Shown: piece after piece, positions 63,025-64,000 of the stretch
Layout of the letters: each line of letters opens with the position of its first letter
Numbering within the stretch: the stretch's first letter is position 1
Assembly (NCBI GenBank): GCA_016933535.1
Contig: JAFGAS010000086.1
Location: 124,001 to 188,000 of the forward strand
Direction: 5' to 3'
Origin: Candidatus Zymogenaceae bacterium
GTDB taxonomy: Bacteria > Desulfobacterota > Zymogenia > Zymogenales > Zymogenaceae
DNA length: 64,000 nucleotides
Program-made: the position numbers and the translations under genes
Notes under the pieces: generated by a model
The model's input: the letters and a program-made list of their open reading frames with translations, nothing else
The model's database searches: none
Told to the model about the DNA's origin: nothing

Positions 63025-64000
63025 ATGAAAGAAGCACTTTTTTATGAAACACTCCCCGACGGCAGAGTCGCCTGCCATCTCTGCCCCCACGAGTGCCTGA
63101 TCGCCGGCGGTAAGCGCGGGATTTGCGGCGTCAGGGAGAACCGGAATGGTACGTTGATCGCCCTCACCTACCAGCACCCCGCCTCCATGCAGATGGACCC
63201 GATCGAAAAAAAGCCGCTCTATCACGTTTTCCCCGGCTCCCGGATCCTTTCGCTCGGTAGCGTCGGGTGTAATCTCTCCTGCGGCTTCTGCCAAAATTGG
63301 TCATTGGTCGAGAGTGCCGTCCCTCAATCGGTCCTTGCCCCCGGCGAGATACCCGACATCGCAAAGAAACACGGCTCTATCGGGGTGGCATGGACCTACA
63401 ACGAACCCTTTATCTGGTACGAATATATCATGGACGCGGGACGACACGTCAAGGACGCAGGGCTTGTCAACGTGCTGATCACCAACGGGTATGTAAATCC
63501 CGAACCCCTCAGACAGGTAAGCGGCCTCATCGACGCCATGAACATCGACCTCAAGGCGATCGACGATTCCTTCTATAGAAGAAACTGCAAGGGACGTATC
63601 GATCCCGTCCGGGAGACGATCCGCATTGCCGACGAATCGTGCCTCGTGGAGGTCACCAACCTGCTTATTCCCGGACAAAATGATTCGGCCGATGCCATAG
63701 GCCGTCTTGTCGATTTCATCGCCTCCGTCAATAAGGACATCCCGCTGCACTTCTCCCGATATTTCCCCCACCGGTCTTTCAGCGCACCGCCGACACCCGA
63801 ACGGACCCTCACCATGGCCTTCGAAATCGCCCGGGAACGTCTTTCGTACGTCTATCTCGGAAACATTACGCTCGAAACCGGCAACGACACACACTGTCCC
63901 CAATGCGGGGGCCTTCTGGTGTCACGGAGCGGATATCATACGCAGGTTGTCGGATTGACAGGTAACACCTGCGCCGACTGTAATTCAACACTAAATTTTA
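63025..64000 (+). CDS. amrS: AmmeMemoRadiSam system radical SAM enzyme AmrS (C-terminal end outside window)
   Basis: About 325 residues are visible from MKEALFYETLPDGRVACHLC. An N-terminal Cys set (CHLCPHECLIAGGKRGICGV) precedes the radical SAM cluster motif CNLSCGFCQNW. SIGVAWTYNEPFIWYEYIMD, LVNVLITNGYVNPEPLR and MNIDLKAIDDSFYRRNCKG are typical of this PFL-activase-like family. Near the window end Cys pairs (CPQCGG and CADC) suggest a small zinc ribbon. The family is linked to MEMO1 and AMMECR1 proteins, which are not in this window. An AAAAGG ribosome binding site precedes the ATG. Function is not established. Confidence 0.9.
   Translation, partial: MKEALFYETLPDGRVACHLCPHECLIAGGKRGICGVRENRNGTLIALTYQHPASMQMDPIEKKPLYHVFPGSRILSLGSVGCNLSCGFCQNWSLVESAVPQSVLAPGEIPDIAKKHGSIGVAWTYNEPFIWYEYIMDAGRHVKDAGLVNVLITNGYVNPEPLRQVSGLIDAMNIDLKAIDDSFYRRNCKGRIDPVRETIRIADESCLVEVTNLLIPGQNDSADAIGRLVDFIASVNKDIPLHFSRYFPHRSFSAPPTPERTLTMAFEIARERLSYVYLGNITLETGNDTHCPQCGGLLVSRSGYHTQVVGLTGNTCADCNSTLNF

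Overview
The window reads as a chromosomal segment from a Gram-negative bacterium, most plausibly a Desulfobacterota (deltaproteobacterial) lineage; this placement is an inference. It rests on the outer-membrane genes (lptF, lptG, an LpxL-type acyltransferase), the rpoN-hpf-ptsN-hprK-rapZ-PTS cluster, yqeY-mutS2-dnaG-rpoD, Nif3/zinc-ribbon/RNase H/rnpB, and a lutABC set. Genes are dense, many are joined by ATGA or GTGA overlaps, and most content is housekeeping. I saw no insertion sequence, prophage or CRISPR array.

Layout. 1-5.9 kb (minus): a sigma-54/regulatory-PTS cluster, rpoN-hpf-ptsN-hprK-rapZ followed by mannose-family EIIA, EIIB, EIIC and EIID (EIID runs off the window). No sugar-metabolism gene is seen beside it, so a regulatory PTS is likely. 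6.2-10.7 kb (minus): a TrmN6-like methyltransferase, a DUF1015 protein, a P1-family peptidase and phenylacetate-CoA ligase. 11-19 kb (plus): a YhhN-like membrane protein, then yqeY-mutS2-dnaG-rpoD and tRNA-Met(CAT). 19-26 kb (plus): nif3, a coiled-coil zinc-ribbon protein, RNase H, a small tail-anchored protein, the RNase P RNA and a 1027-residue GH57/38-like protein. 26-31.6 kb: an amidohydrolase, a broken TPR/cyclic-nucleotide-binding gene, gatD-murT and hsp20.

31.7-40 kb: a penicillin-acylase-family hydrolase, a cytidylate-kinase-like/BON protein, TerC, a Ca2+-type P-ATPase, DedA and a V4R protein. 40-43 kb (minus): lutABC for lactate oxidation. 43.4-47.7 kb (plus): a membrane protein with a Tat-exported sulfatase, then two acyltransferases with altered HX4D/E motifs. 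47.8-54 kb: rlmB, a DUF1232 protein, an Rrf2 regulator, an exported protein, lptF-lptG and a NIL-ferredoxin. 54.6-60.5 kb (minus): a tightly coupled operon of a SAM hydrolase-like protein, endonuclease V, lytic transglycosylase, pyrK, pyrD and gamma-carbonic anhydrase. 60.6-64 kb (plus): ligA, acylphosphatase and an AmrS-type radical SAM enzyme cut by the window end.

The features most worth a second look are rapZ with an apparent AUC start, a kinase-domain-only HprK, a MutS2 whose Smr LDLR motif is lost, a gene broken by three separate small duplications, MurT/GatD in an LPS-type bacterium, the two non-canonical acyltransferases, a diverged 50-bp tandem repeat ahead of the zinc-ribbon gene, and a terminator hairpin lying between the Shine-Dalgarno sequence and start codon of nif3. 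I found no clearly new multi-gene system; these are mostly unusual variants of known parts.
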